Positions 16,834-25,391 of a stretch of 64,000 nucleotides of DNA are shown here, one piece after another. This stretch comes from Variovorax boronicumulans (lineage in GTDB: Bacteria > Pseudomonadota > Gammaproteobacteria > Burkholderiales > Burkholderiaceae_C), in assembly GCF_019352895.1 (NCBI RefSeq), contig NZ_JAAAFX010000004.1, positions 1,170,714 to 1,234,713 of the forward strand, given 5' to 3'. The position numbers and the translations under genes are program-made. Each line of letters opens with the position of its first letter. Positions within the stretch are counted from its first letter, which is position 1. The notes under the pieces were generated by a model. That model was not told the origin of the DNA and made no database searches. It was given only the letters and a program-made list of their open reading frames with translations.

Positions 16834-18003
16834 ATGAAATCCACCTGGTCCCTGCTGGCGCTCGCCGTCGGCGCCTTCGGCATCGGCACCACCGAGTTCG
16901 CGCCCATGGGCCTGCTGCCCGTGATCGCCGACGGCGTGCAGGTGTCGATCCCCTCCGCCGGCCTGCTGATCAGCGCCTACGCCATCGGCGTGATGGTGGG
17001 CGCGCCGCTGATGACGCTGGCGCTCGGGCGCATCCGCGTGAAGGCGGCGCTGATCACGCTGATGAGCATCTTCGTGCTCGGCAACCTGTTGTCGGCGCTG
17101 GCGCCCGGCTACTGGACGCTGCTGGCCGCGCGGCTGGTCACCAGCCTCAACCACGGTGCCTTCTTCGGGCTCGGCTCGGTGGTGGCGGCCAGCCTGGTGC
17201 CCAAGGACAAGCAGGCCAGCGCGGTGGCGACCATGTTCATGGGCCTGACCATCGCCAACATCGGCGGCGTGCCCGCCGCCACCTGGATCGGCCAGCAGAT
17301 CGGCTGGCGGATGGCCTTCGCCGCCACGGCCGGGCTGGGCCTGCTGGCCATCGCGGCCCTGGCCTGGGCGCTGCCACGCGGCGAGGCCGGCCAGATGCCC
17401 GAGGTCCGCAAGGAACTGCGCGTGCTCGGCCAACCCGAGGTGCTGATGGCCATGGCCACCACCGTGATGGGCGCGGGCGCGATGTTCACGCTCTACACCT
17501 ACATCGCGCCGGTGCTGCAGAGCCTGACGCACGCCTCCACCGGCTTCGTCACGCTGGCGCTGGTGCTGATCGGCATCGGCTTCACGATCGGCAATGCACT
17601 GGGCGGCCGGCTCGCCGACTGGTCGCTCGACGGCGCCACCCGGCTGTTCCTGGCCGCGCTGGCGGTGATCATGCTGGCGCTGCCCTGGCTGCTGCCCAGC
17701 CAGGCCGGCGCGCTGGTCGGCCTGCTGGTGTGGGGCATCGCCACCTTCGCGATCGTGCCGCCGGTGCAGATGCGCGTGATGCAGGCCGCGGCCGGCGCAC
17801 CGGGGCTGGCCTCGTCGGTCAACGTCGGTGCATTCAACCTCGGCAACGCGCTGGGCGCGGCCGTGGGCGGCGGCGTGATCTCGGCCGGCCTGGGCTATGC
17901 CGCGGTGCCGATCGCGGGCGCGGTGCTGGCCGGTGGCGGCCTGTTGCTGGTGCTGGGCGGTGCGGCCCTGCGCCGACGGCAGGCGGCGGCGACGGCGGCT
18001 TGA
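16834..18003 (+). CDS. MFS exporter, related to the 13.8 kb copy
   Basis: 389 residues, about 12 membrane helices. It shows the same FGIGTTEFAPMGLLPVIAD motif as the first exporter, with AYAIGVMVGAPLMTLAL in helix 2 and LARIRVKAAL-like loop residues. Probable proton-coupled efflux at the inner membrane; substrate unknown. Start ATG 16834 (MKSTWSLLALAVGAFG) is chosen because the upstream in-frame start at 16801 has no better ribosome site and adds a hydrophilic lead. It ends 13 bases from the convergent LysR gene. Closes the MFS-dkgB-moaF-PCC-MFS cassette. Confidence 0.9.
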   Translation: MKSTWSLLALAVGAFGIGTTEFAPMGLLPVIADGVQVSIPSAGLLISAYAIGVMVGAPLMTLALGRIRVKAALITLMSIFVLGNLLSALAPGYWTLLAARLVTSLNHGAFFGLGSVVAASLVPKDKQASAVATMFMGLTIANIGGVPAATWIGQQIGWRMAFAATAGLGLLAIAALAWALPRGEAGQMPEVRKELRVLGQPEVLMAMATTVMGAGAMFTLYTYIAPVLQSLTHASTGFVTLALVLIGIGFTIGNALGGRLADWSLDGATRLFLAALAVIMLALPWLLPSQAGALVGLLVWGIATFAIVPPVQMRVMQAAAGAPGLASSVNVGAFNLGNALGAAVGGGVISAGLGYAAVPIAGAVLAGGGLLLVLGGAALRRRQAAATAA

Positions 18004-18016
18004 GCGCCGGGCCGGC

Positions 18017-18949
18017 TCAGTCGAGCGCCACCGCCGCGTCGCTGACCCAGCTGGCCGAGCGGCCGATGCTGTCGAGCAGGTGCTGCGTGAAGGCGCGCAC
18101 CTTGACGCTGGCGCGCGCACCGGCACGCAGCAGGTAGATGCCGCTGGCTTCCTGCCGCGGCGCGCCTTCGAGGTCGAGCTCGACGATGCGGCCCGCCGCC
18201 AGATCCTCCCCGATCGCCCAGTTGGGCATCAGCGCGATGCCCAGGCCCTGCGAGGCGCACATGCGGCGCGCGTCGCAGTCGTTGCTCTCGAGCGCGAATT
18301 GCGGCGGCCGGCTCCAGTCGAAGCCCGCGAGCTCGCGCCAGCCGCGCGCGCTGGTGCTGTGCTGGCGGTCGATCAGCCGGTGATGCGCCAGCTCCTCGAA
18401 GCGCGTGGGGTGGCCGTGCCGGCGCAGGTAGGCCGGCGAGGCACCCATGATGTAGCGCTGGCTGCCGATGCGCTGGCAGACCAGGCTGCTGTCGGGCTGG
18501 TCGCCAATGCGGATCACGATGTCGAAACGCTCGAGCACCGGGTCGACCACGCGCTCGGTGAGTTCCAGCTCCACGCGCAGCGCCGGGTGCTTGTCGAACA
18601 GCGAGGCCAGGTGCGGCGTGACATGGCGCCGCCCGAAGGCGGGCACGCAGCTCACGCGCAGCAGGCCCTGCACGCTGCCGTCGAGCGACACCACCTCGCT
18701 GCGCGCGTCGGTCATGTCATGGAGGATCTTGAGCGCGCGCTCGTACAGCAGCGTGCCGGCCTCGGTCATGACCAGCGCACGGGTCGAGCGCGTGAACAGC
18801 GGCACCTGGAGGTCGTCCTCCAGCGCATCGATCTGGCGCGCCACCGACGAGGCCGCCAAGCCGCGCCGACGCGCCACTGCGGAGAAGCTCTTGTCCTGGG
18901 CCACGTCGACGAACATCGAGAGGCTTTCGGCGAATCGGATGGATTCCAT
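18017..18949 (-). CDS. LysR-family regulator
   Basis: 310 residues from ATG 18949 (MESIRFAESLSMFVDVAQD). N-terminal winged HTH (about 5-65, FSAVARRRGLAASSVARQID). A substrate-binding domain follows (ERFDIVIRIGDQPDSSLVCQ), of the CrgA/PA2877-like type. The frame is open 57 codons further upstream but overlaps the promoter of the divergent Bug gene, so the inner start is preferred. It is convergent with the MFS gene and divergent from the Bug receptor at 19050, the more probable target. CAAAGGCCTTTG in the shared 100-base gap could be an operator. Confidence 0.9.
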   Translation of the reverse strand: MESIRFAESLSMFVDVAQDKSFSAVARRRGLAASSVARQIDALEDDLQVPLFTRSTRALVMTEAGTLLYERALKILHDMTDARSEVVSLDGSVQGLLRVSCVPAFGRRHVTPHLASLFDKHPALRVELELTERVVDPVLERFDIVIRIGDQPDSSLVCQRIGSQRYIMGASPAYLRRHGHPTRFEELAHHRLIDRQHSTSARGWRELAGFDWSRPPQFALESNDCDARRMCASQGLGIALMPNWAIGEDLAAGRIVELDLEGAPRQEASGIYLLRAGARASVKVRAFTQHLLDSIGRSASWVSDAAVALD

Positions 18950-18963
18950 TTGTGCGGCCTGTG

Positions 18964-18975
18964 CAAAGGCCTTTG
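18964..18975. promoter_or_regulatory. 12-bp palindrome CAAAGGCCTTTG between LysR and Bug genes
   Basis: Perfect palindrome 15 bases upstream of the LysR start, within the 100-base divergent gap. LysR regulators often bind such dyads, but this one is symmetric and short and lacks a clear T-N11-A core, so the assignment is tentative. Confidence 0.3.
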
Positions 18976-19049
18976 GCCTTCGGGATGGATTCCCCTGATC
19001 GGGCGCAAAGAATAGCATCGCTGCGACCCTCCAACCAGGACCCGTTCCC

Positions 19050-20060
19050 ATGCACTCACAAGAGACAACGCCCGTCGTCGCACGACGCTTCCCCTCGGTT
19101 TTCTCGCGCCGCGTCGCCATTGCTGCGGCGCTGCTGGCTGGCGCCGTGCCGGCCTTCGCGCAGCAGGCGGCCTATCCGTCGCGGCTGGTCACGGTGATCG
19201 TGCCCTTCGCCGCGGGCGGCACGGTCGACAAGGTCGCACGCCAGATCCAGGAGCCGCTGCGCGCCCGACTCGGCCAGCAGGTGATCATCGACAACCGCGG
19301 TGGCGCGGGCGGCACCATCGGCATGGCGGCGCTCGCCAAGAGCACGCCCGACGGCTACACGGTGGCACTGGTGTTCGATTCGTACGCGACCGAGCAGCAC
19401 ATCTACCCGAAGCTCTCGTACCACACGCTGCGCGACTTCAGCGGCGTGTCGTACGTGGCGCGCTCGCCCATGGTGCTGGTGGTGCCGGCGGCCTCGCCCT
19501 ACAAGACGCTGCAGGACTACGTCGAGGCCGCAAAGAAGCCAGGCGCGGTGTCGTACGCCTCGGTCGGCGCGGGCAGCTCGAACCACCTGGCGGCCGAGCT
19601 GTTCCACGAGACCGCGGGCAGCCACGGCCTGCACGTGCCTTTCAAGGGCGGCGGACCGGCCATCACCGACCTGATGGGCGGCCATGTCGACTCGATGATC
19701 GCCAGCCTGCCGCTGGTGCTGCAGCAGGTGCAGAGCGGCAAGCTGCGCGCACTCGCCGTGACCTCGCCGCAACGCAATGCCGCGCTGCCCGAGGTGCCGG
19801 CAGTGGCCGAGCGCTACAAGGGCTTCGAGGTCTATTCGTGGGTCGGCATGGTCGCGCCCGCGAAGACGCCTGCGGCCGTGCTCGACAAGCTGGCCGCCGA
19901 AATGAGCGCCACGCTGCGTGATCCCGAAGTGGCCAAGCGGCTGTCGGACGGCGGCTTCGAAGTGGTGGCGGGCGGGCGCGAGCAGATGGACCAGCTGGTC
20001 AAGGCCGAGAGCGCGCGCTGGGGCCGGCTGATCCAGAGCCACAAGATCGTCGCCGAATGA
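19050..20060 (+). CDS. Bug (TctC) family periplasmic solute receptor
   Basis: 336 residues. Signal peptide at about 15-38 (twin Arg in FSRRVAIAAALLAGAVPAFA, cleavage after AFA). The mature protein begins AYPSRLVTVIVPFAAGGTVDK, the Bug carboxylate-binding loop, with the second ligand loop IDNRGGAGGTIGM. Such receptors bind carboxylates (citrate, nicotinate, aromatic or amino acids) for tripartite tricarboxylate transporters, or act as sensors. No TctA/TctB is encoded nearby. It overlaps or nearly touches the maleylacetate reductase gene, hinting at an aromatic or dicarboxylate ligand. Probably controlled by the divergent LysR. Confidence 0.92.
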   Translation: MHSQETTPVVARRFPSVFSRRVAIAAALLAGAVPAFAQQAAYPSRLVTVIVPFAAGGTVDKVARQIQEPLRARLGQQVIIDNRGGAGGTIGMAALAKSTPDGYTVALVFDSYATEQHIYPKLSYHTLRDFSGVSYVARSPMVLVVPAASPYKTLQDYVEAAKKPGAVSYASVGAGSSNHLAAELFHETAGSHGLHVPFKGGGPAITDLMGGHVDSMIASLPLVLQQVQSGKLRALAVTSPQRNAALPEVPAVAERYKGFEVYSWVGMVAPAKTPAAVLDKLAAEMSATLRDPEVAKRLSDGGFEVVAGGREQMDQLVKAESARWGRLIQSHKIVAE

Positions 20061-20071
20061 AGGACCCCGGC

Positions 20072-21142
20072 ATGGCCGCTCGCAAGCCTTTCGCCTTCGA
20101 GACGCGCGCGCAGCGCGTGCTGTTCGGCCATGGCACGCTGGGCCAGGTCGCGGCCGAGCTCGCCGCGATGGGCGCACGCAAGGCGCTGGTGCTGTGCACG
20201 CCGCAGCAGCGCGCCCAGGCCGAGCGCGTGGCCGCCTTGCTGGGCGAGCGGTCTGCCGGCATCTTCGACGGCGCGGTGATGCATGTGCCGATCGCGAGCG
20301 CACGCGCGGCACGCGCCGCGGCCGAGCGCGCCGGCGCCGATGCGGCGGTGGCCGTGGGCGGCGGCTCGACCATCGGACTGGGCAAGGCCATCGCGCTCGA
20401 CTCGGGGCTGCCCATCCTCGCGATCCCGACCACCTACGCCGGCTCGGAGATGACGCCGATCTACGGCCTGACCGAAGACGGCCTCAAGCGGACCGGCCGC
20501 GATCCGCGCGTGCTGCCGCGCACCGTGATCTACGACCCCGCGCTCACGCTGGGCCTGCCGCCGGGCATCTCGGTGACCAGCGGCATCAACGCCATCGCGC
20601 ATGCGGCCGAGGGCCTCTACGCGCCCGACGGCAATCCGGTCATCGAGCTGATGGCCGCCGAAGGCATCGCCGCGCTCGGTCGCGCGCTGCCCGGGCTGCA
20701 TGCCGACGCGGGCGACCTGCAGGCGCGCACCGACGCGCTCTACGGTGCCTGGCTCTGCGGCACGGTGCTGGGCAGCGTCGGCATGTCGCTGCACCACAAG
20801 CTGTGCCACACGCTGGGCGGCAGCTTCAACCTGCCGCATGCCGAGACCCACACCATCGTGCTGCCTCACGTGCTGGCCTACAACGCGGCGGCGGCGCCCG
20901 AGGCGATGCGCCGCATCGCGGATGCGCTGCAGGCGAGTGACGCGGCGCAGGCGGTGTACGACCTGGCCCGGCGCCACGGTGCGCCAACCGCGCTCAAGGA
21001 CATCGGCCTGCGCGCGCAAGACCTGGATCACGCCTGCGACATCGCCCTGCAGAACGCCTACGCCAACCCGCGTGCGGTCGAGGCACGGCCCTTGCGGGCT
21101 CTGCTGCAGGACGCCTTCGACGGCACGCCGCCTCGGCCTTGA
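20072..21142 (+). CDS. Maleylacetate reductase-type iron-ADH-fold enzyme
   Basis: 356 residues. NAD(P)H-dependent reduction of maleylacetate to 3-oxoadipate in (chloro)aromatic and resorcinol/hydroxyquinol degradation. FGHGTLGQVA opens the nucleotide domain; GGGSTIGLGKAI (about 90-101) is typical of maleylacetate reductases, as is SGINAIAHAAEGLY. Asn takes the place of the usual metal-binding Asp there, while histidines follow in HHKLCHTLGG and LPHAETHT. Start 20072 has GAAGGA seven bases upstream; an ATG at 20057 overlapping the Bug stop (ATGA) is the alternative. No ring-cleavage dioxygenase is in the window, so the partner pathway is elsewhere. Confidence 0.85.
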   Translation: MAARKPFAFETRAQRVLFGHGTLGQVAAELAAMGARKALVLCTPQQRAQAERVAALLGERSAGIFDGAVMHVPIASARAARAAAERAGADAAVAVGGGSTIGLGKAIALDSGLPILAIPTTYAGSEMTPIYGLTEDGLKRTGRDPRVLPRTVIYDPALTLGLPPGISVTSGINAIAHAAEGLYAPDGNPVIELMAAEGIAALGRALPGLHADAGDLQARTDALYGAWLCGTVLGSVGMSLHHKLCHTLGGSFNLPHAETHTIVLPHVLAYNAAAAPEAMRRIADALQASDAAQAVYDLARRHGAPTALKDIGLRAQDLDHACDIALQNAYANPRAVEARPLRALLQDAFDGTPPRP

Positions 21143-21204
21143 CCCGCACGCTCCCAGGGTCGCGCACCTGTGCCTAAGATGCCGCTCCGCCACCGACCCC
21201 GCCC

Positions 21205-22113
21205 ATGACTGCCGTCGCCGCATCGCCCAGCCGATTTGCCCGCCAGCTCGCGCACCAGTACGGGCTGGACGAAGTTGCCACCGCGAGCGCCGGCACGCGG
21301 CCGCTGGACATGGTGCGCATGCACTACGAGCAGCCGCATCTGTTCGTGCTGGCCCCGCTGCCGGCCGACGATGCCTTCGTGGTCAGCGTGGAGCTGTCGC
21401 GCGCAGGCAGCCGGCGCTTCTTCCAGGGCGATGCGCAGACGCGGCTGGGCCTGATGGAGGTCGGCGCGGTGCACATCGCCGACCTGGCCGCCCGGCCCGC
21501 GGCCTACGTCTGCAGCCCCTTCCATTCGGTGCTGTTCCGCATCACGCGCGCGGCGATGGACGACTTCGCGCGCGACGCCGGCCAGGCCCCGGCCACGGCC
21601 CTGCGCTGCACGCCTGGCGTCACCGACCCGGTGCTGGTCCATCTGGCCGCCGCCCTGCTGCCTTCGCTGCAGCGGCCGGAGGAAGCCTGCCCGCTGTTCC
21701 TCGACCAGATGGCGCTGGCGCTCTACGCGCACGTGGCCCACGCCTACGGCGACACGGCGCAGCGCGCGGCGGCCGTTGCGTGCCGGCTGGCACCGTGGCA
21801 GGAGCGGCGCGCCAAGGAACTGCTGGGCACCGACCTCGCGCGCGAGCTGTCGCTGGCCGAGGTGGCGGCCGAATGCGCGCTCTCGCGCAGCCATTTCGGC
21901 AAGGCCTTCAAGGCGAGCACCGGCCTCGCGCCGCACGCCTGGCGCATCGGCCGCCGCATCGAGGCCGCGCAGGCCATGCTGCGGCACGACGACGCCCCGC
22001 TGTCGGAGATCGCCATCGCCTGCGGCTTTGCGGACCAGAGCCACCTGACACGCGCCTTCAGCGCGCGGGTGGGCCGTTCGCCCGCGCAGTGGCGGCGCAT
22101 GCGCAGGACGTAG
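21205..22113 (+). CDS. AraC-family regulator
   Basis: 302 residues. The C-terminal 95 residues hold two HTH motifs. The first is SLAEVAAECALSRSHFGKAF and the second ends EIAIACGFADQSHLTRAF, closing with the family ending GRSPAQWRR. The N-terminal effector domain (about 1-190) is not recognisable beyond a beta-rich fold (HLFVLAPLPADDAFVVSVEL). It follows the maleylacetate reductase gene by 62 bases on the same strand, so it could be the end of that unit, yet a separate promoter region is plausible. Target unknown. Confidence 0.9.
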   Translation: MTAVAASPSRFARQLAHQYGLDEVATASAGTRPLDMVRMHYEQPHLFVLAPLPADDAFVVSVELSRAGSRRFFQGDAQTRLGLMEVGAVHIADLAARPAAYVCSPFHSVLFRITRAAMDDFARDAGQAPATALRCTPGVTDPVLVHLAAALLPSLQRPEEACPLFLDQMALALYAHVAHAYGDTAQRAAAVACRLAPWQERRAKELLGTDLARELSLAEVAAECALSRSHFGKAFKASTGLAPHAWRIGRRIEAAQAMLRHDDAPLSEIAIACGFADQSHLTRAFSARVGRSPAQWRRMRRT

Positions 22114-22315
22114 AGCCGGTTCACACCGCAAGGTCAGCGGGCCGTCAGCAGTCAGCGCCGTCGGCGCCCCGGGAACCACTAAGATTTGCGCCGGCGCGCG
22201 GACCCGCGCGCCATGCGGCCTTCCCCACCCCGTCCGTTGCTGCCCCGATGTCCGTCGACACGCTCCTCGTCCCGCCCGCGACCCGCCGCCTTCCACTGCC
22301 CGGGGGCGCCACGCC

Positions 22316-24805
22316 ATGAGCCGCCAGCGCAGCTCCGCCTTCGCGTCCGGTGGCGGCGAGATGGGGGCCCGGATGCGCGCCTTCGACTGGTCGGCCACGC
22401 CGATCGGGCCCATCGCCGCCTGGCCGGCCGCGCTGCGGATCTCGGTCGACAGCATGCTGTCCTCGGACTTCCCGGCCTGCCTGTTCTGGGGCCCTGACCT
22501 GATCGCCCTCTACAACGACGGCTACCGCAAGCTGCTGGGCAACAAGCCCGACGCGCTGGGCCAACCCTTTCGCGTGACCTGGCAGGAAGTCTGGGAGACG
22601 CTGCGGCCCATCGCGGAGAAGGCCCTGCAGGGCGAGTCGACCTTCATCGAAGACTTCCCGATCCACATCGACCGCTACGGCGTCCTCGAAGAGGCCTTCT
22701 TCACCTTCTGCTACAGCCCGCAGTACGACGCGCACGGCGACATCCTGGGCGTGCTCGACACGGTGGTCGAGACCACCGGCAAGGTGCTGGCCGAACGCGG
22801 CCTGCGGCACGAGCGCGAGCGGCAGCAGAACCTGCTGCAGCAGATGCCCGGCTTCGTCGCGGTGCTGTCGGGCCCGACCCATGTCTTCACCTACGTGAAC
22901 GACGCCTATGTCCAGATCGCGGGGCCGCGCGACTTCATCGGCCGCACCGTGCGCGAGGTCTTCCCCGAGCTCGACGGCCAGGACATCTACGAACGGCTCG
23001 ACCGCGTCTTTTCGACCGGCCAGCCGGTGCACGCCAAGGCCCTGCCGCTGCTGCTCGAGGGCGACCGGGAAGCCCGCTACATCGACCTGCTCTACGAGGC
23101 CATCCGCGACGACAACGGCCAGACGACCGGCATCTTCGTCGGGGGCTACGACATCACCGAGCACGAGCGCGCCAAGTCCGACCTGGCCGCGAGCGAGACC
23201 CGACTCAGGGAGCTGGCGGCTTCGCTCGAACAGCAGGTGGAGGAACGCACGCGCGCGCTGCAGGACTCGGAAGACTTCACCCGGCTCGCACTGGGCGCCA
23301 CCGGCGGCGTGGGCGTATGGTCGTACCGCGTGGCCAGCGACACCTTCTTCTGCGACGCGGCGATCTCCGAGCTGTACGGACTCGACCCCAAGGTCGCGGC
23401 CAAGGGCATCCCGCGCACCGCCTTCCTCGCCAACGTGCACCCCGACGACCTGCCGCGGCTGCGCGAGACCATGTCCGGCGGCCTGCGCAACGAGGGCGCG
23501 CTCGAGCTCGAGTACCGCATCCGCCACCCCGACGGCTCGGTGCGCAGCGTGCTCTCGCGCGGCCACACCTACTTCGACGACGCCGGCCAGGCCGTGCGCC
23601 GCACCGGCGTCGGCATCGACATGACCGGCCAGCGCCAGCTCGAGGAACAGCTGCGCCAGTCGCAGAAGATGGAGGCGCTGGGCCTGCTCACGGGCGGCAT
23701 CGCGCACGACTTCAACAACATGCTGCAGGGCATCGTGATGCCACTGCAGCTGATGAGGAAACGGCTCGAGCAGCGGCGCTACGAAGGCCTGGAACGCTAC
23801 ATCGAGGCCGGCCTCGACTCGGCGCGCCGCGCCGCCTCGATCACGCAGCGGCTGCTGGCCTTCTCGCGACGCCAGCCGCTGGCCAACCGCAGCCTCGAGA
23901 TCGCGACCGCGCTGCGCGGCCTGGAAGAGATCCTGCGCAACGCAGTGGGCGAGAACGTCGCGGTGGTGTTCGACGAGCAGGAGGGCACCTGGGACGTGCT
24001 GACCGACCCGCACCAGTTCGACAGCGCGCTGCTCAACCTGACGATCAATGCACGCGACGCCATGCCGGTCGGCGGCACGCTGTCGATCCAGGTGCGCAAC
24101 CTCAGCCTGAGCGCGTCGGAGGCCAGCCGCATCCAGGGGCTGATGGCCGGCGATTACGTGCGGGTCTCGGTCGCCGACACCGGGATCGGCATGTCGGCCG
24201 CGGTGATCACGCAGGCCTTCGAGCCCTTCTTCACCACCAAGCCGATGGGCCAGGGCACCGGACTGGGCCTGTCGATGATCTACGGCTACACCCGGCAGTC
24301 CAAGGGCAGCATCACGATCGAGAGCGCGGAAGGCACGGGCACCACGGTCAGCCTGTTCCTGCCGCGCGCGCCGCTGGCCGCGGCGCCCGAGGACGCCCTG
24401 GCGCCGCCGGCCCCGGGCGCAGGCCCCACGCGCCGCCGCATCCTGGTGGTCGAGGACGACGCCGTCGTACGGCAGATCGCGGTCGAGCTGCTGCGCGACC
24501 AGGGCTACGAGGTGCTCGAGGCCGCCGACGGCACGGCCGGCATGGCCTGGCTGGAGCAGGCGCCCCACATCGACCTGCTGTTGTCGGACGTCGGCCTGCC
24601 CGGCCCCAACGGCCGCCAGCTCGCGGATTTCGCGCTCACGCGCCGGCCCGGCATCCGGGTGATCCTGATGACCGGCTATGCGGCCCACGTCGCCACCGAC
24701 GCGGCGCTGCTGCAGGGCAACGTCGAGCTGATGACCAAGCCCTTCGACGCCGATGCGCTGCTGCACAAGGTCAACCGGATGCTCGGCGCGCAGGACGACG
24801 CGTAG
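22316..24805 (+). CDS. Hybrid sensor histidine kinase with three PAS-type domains
   Basis: 829 residues, no membrane helix, so a cytoplasmic sensor. In order: a PAS/GAF-like domain (about 25-165), PAS (about 170-285, with YVNDAYVQIAG), a short coiled coil (about 285-325), PAS_3 with PAC (about 325-445), HisKA with phospho-acceptor His464 (GGIAHDFNNM), then HATPase. The HATPase shows N-box NLTINARDAM, G1 DTGIGM, F-box FEPFFTTK and G2 GTGLGLSM. Last is a receiver domain with Asp758 (LLLSDVGLPG). Phosphate probably moves His464 to Asp758 or to the separate receiver encoded at 24888. Ligands of the PAS domains are unknown. Confidence 0.93.
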   Translation: MSRQRSSAFASGGGEMGARMRAFDWSATPIGPIAAWPAALRISVDSMLSSDFPACLFWGPDLIALYNDGYRKLLGNKPDALGQPFRVTWQEVWETLRPIAEKALQGESTFIEDFPIHIDRYGVLEEAFFTFCYSPQYDAHGDILGVLDTVVETTGKVLAERGLRHERERQQNLLQQMPGFVAVLSGPTHVFTYVNDAYVQIAGPRDFIGRTVREVFPELDGQDIYERLDRVFSTGQPVHAKALPLLLEGDREARYIDLLYEAIRDDNGQTTGIFVGGYDITEHERAKSDLAASETRLRELAASLEQQVEERTRALQDSEDFTRLALGATGGVGVWSYRVASDTFFCDAAISELYGLDPKVAAKGIPRTAFLANVHPDDLPRLRETMSGGLRNEGALELEYRIRHPDGSVRSVLSRGHTYFDDAGQAVRRTGVGIDMTGQRQLEEQLRQSQKMEALGLLTGGIAHDFNNMLQGIVMPLQLMRKRLEQRRYEGLERYIEAGLDSARRAASITQRLLAFSRRQPLANRSLEIATALRGLEEILRNAVGENVAVVFDEQEGTWDVLTDPHQFDSALLNLTINARDAMPVGGTLSIQVRNLSLSASEASRIQGLMAGDYVRVSVADTGIGMSAAVITQAFEPFFTTKPMGQGTGLGLSMIYGYTRQSKGSITIESAEGTGTTVSLFLPRAPLAAAPEDALAPPAPGAGPTRRRILVVEDDAVVRQIAVELLRDQGYEVLEAADGTAGMAWLEQAPHIDLLLSDVGLPGPNGRQLADFALTRRPGIRVILMTGYAAHVATDAALLQGNVELMTKPFDADALLHKVNRMLGAQDDA

Positions 24806-24887
24806 GCTCTTTCCTGCGCCCGTTCATGCCCTGGGCTCACCCGGCGCGAGGCGGCAACGCGAAGAATCGGAGCAAAGGTTCTTCACC

Positions 24888-25283
24888 ATGCCCCTGCCCA
24901 TATTCCTTGCCGAAGACGATGCCCGGCTGCGCGACGCCCTGATCGCCGCCATGGACGCCGTGTGCGACGCCGAAGTCGTCGCGACCGCCGAAACCGAAGC
25001 CGATGCCGTGCGCTGGCTCAATGCCCATCCCCGCGACTGGGGCCTGGCCGTGCTGGACCTGTTCCTGCGGGACGGCACCGGTTTCGGCATCCTGCAGAAG
25101 CTGGCCGGCGAGGCCAAGGACCGGGTCATCGTGCTGACCAACTCCGCCACCCGCGAGAACCGCAGCCGCTGCCTGCAATTGGGCGCACGCGCGGTCTACG
25201 ACAAGACCACCGAGCTCGACCAGTTCCTGGACCACTGCCTGCGGCACCACCACCAGCACGCGGTCGCCTCACGCGCCGTTTGA
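24888..25283 (+). CDS. Stand-alone response-regulator receiver
   Basis: 131 residues, almost entirely a CheY-like receiver: acidic pair AEDDARL (9-11), phospho-acceptor Asp57 (LAVLDLFLRDG), the switch threonine in VLTNSAT and Lys in YDKTTELDQF. No output domain is present; the tail is a short His-rich end (RHHHQHAV). ATG 24888 is chosen because the receiver fold starts there; the frame is open further upstream inside the kinase gene. It lies 82 bases after the hybrid kinase and is its probable partner, acting by protein-protein contact or as a phosphate sink. Confidence 0.9.
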   Translation: MPLPIFLAEDDARLRDALIAAMDAVCDAEVVATAETEADAVRWLNAHPRDWGLAVLDLFLRDGTGFGILQKLAGEAKDRVIVLTNSATRENRSRCLQLGARAVYDKTTELDQFLDHCLRHHHQHAVASRAV

Positions 25284-25391
25284 GTGCGCGGGGCCGCTGG
25301 CCTTGCAGAATTCTTGGAGATCCTTGCACGATCCTCCGGCGACGCATCGGCGGGCGAGACAAGCGGCGGCGAGTTGCCTAAGCTTCGGTCC

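Noticed and set aside
19050..20060. Complete tripartite tricarboxylate transporter
   Set aside because: Only Bug receptors are present here and at 44.5, 49.1 and 55.1 kb; no TctA or TctB membrane genes occur anywhere in the window.
22145..24766. An 873-codon minus-strand frame opposite the hybrid kinase
   Set aside because: Antisense GC-rich shadow; the plus strand shows all kinase motifs in order.
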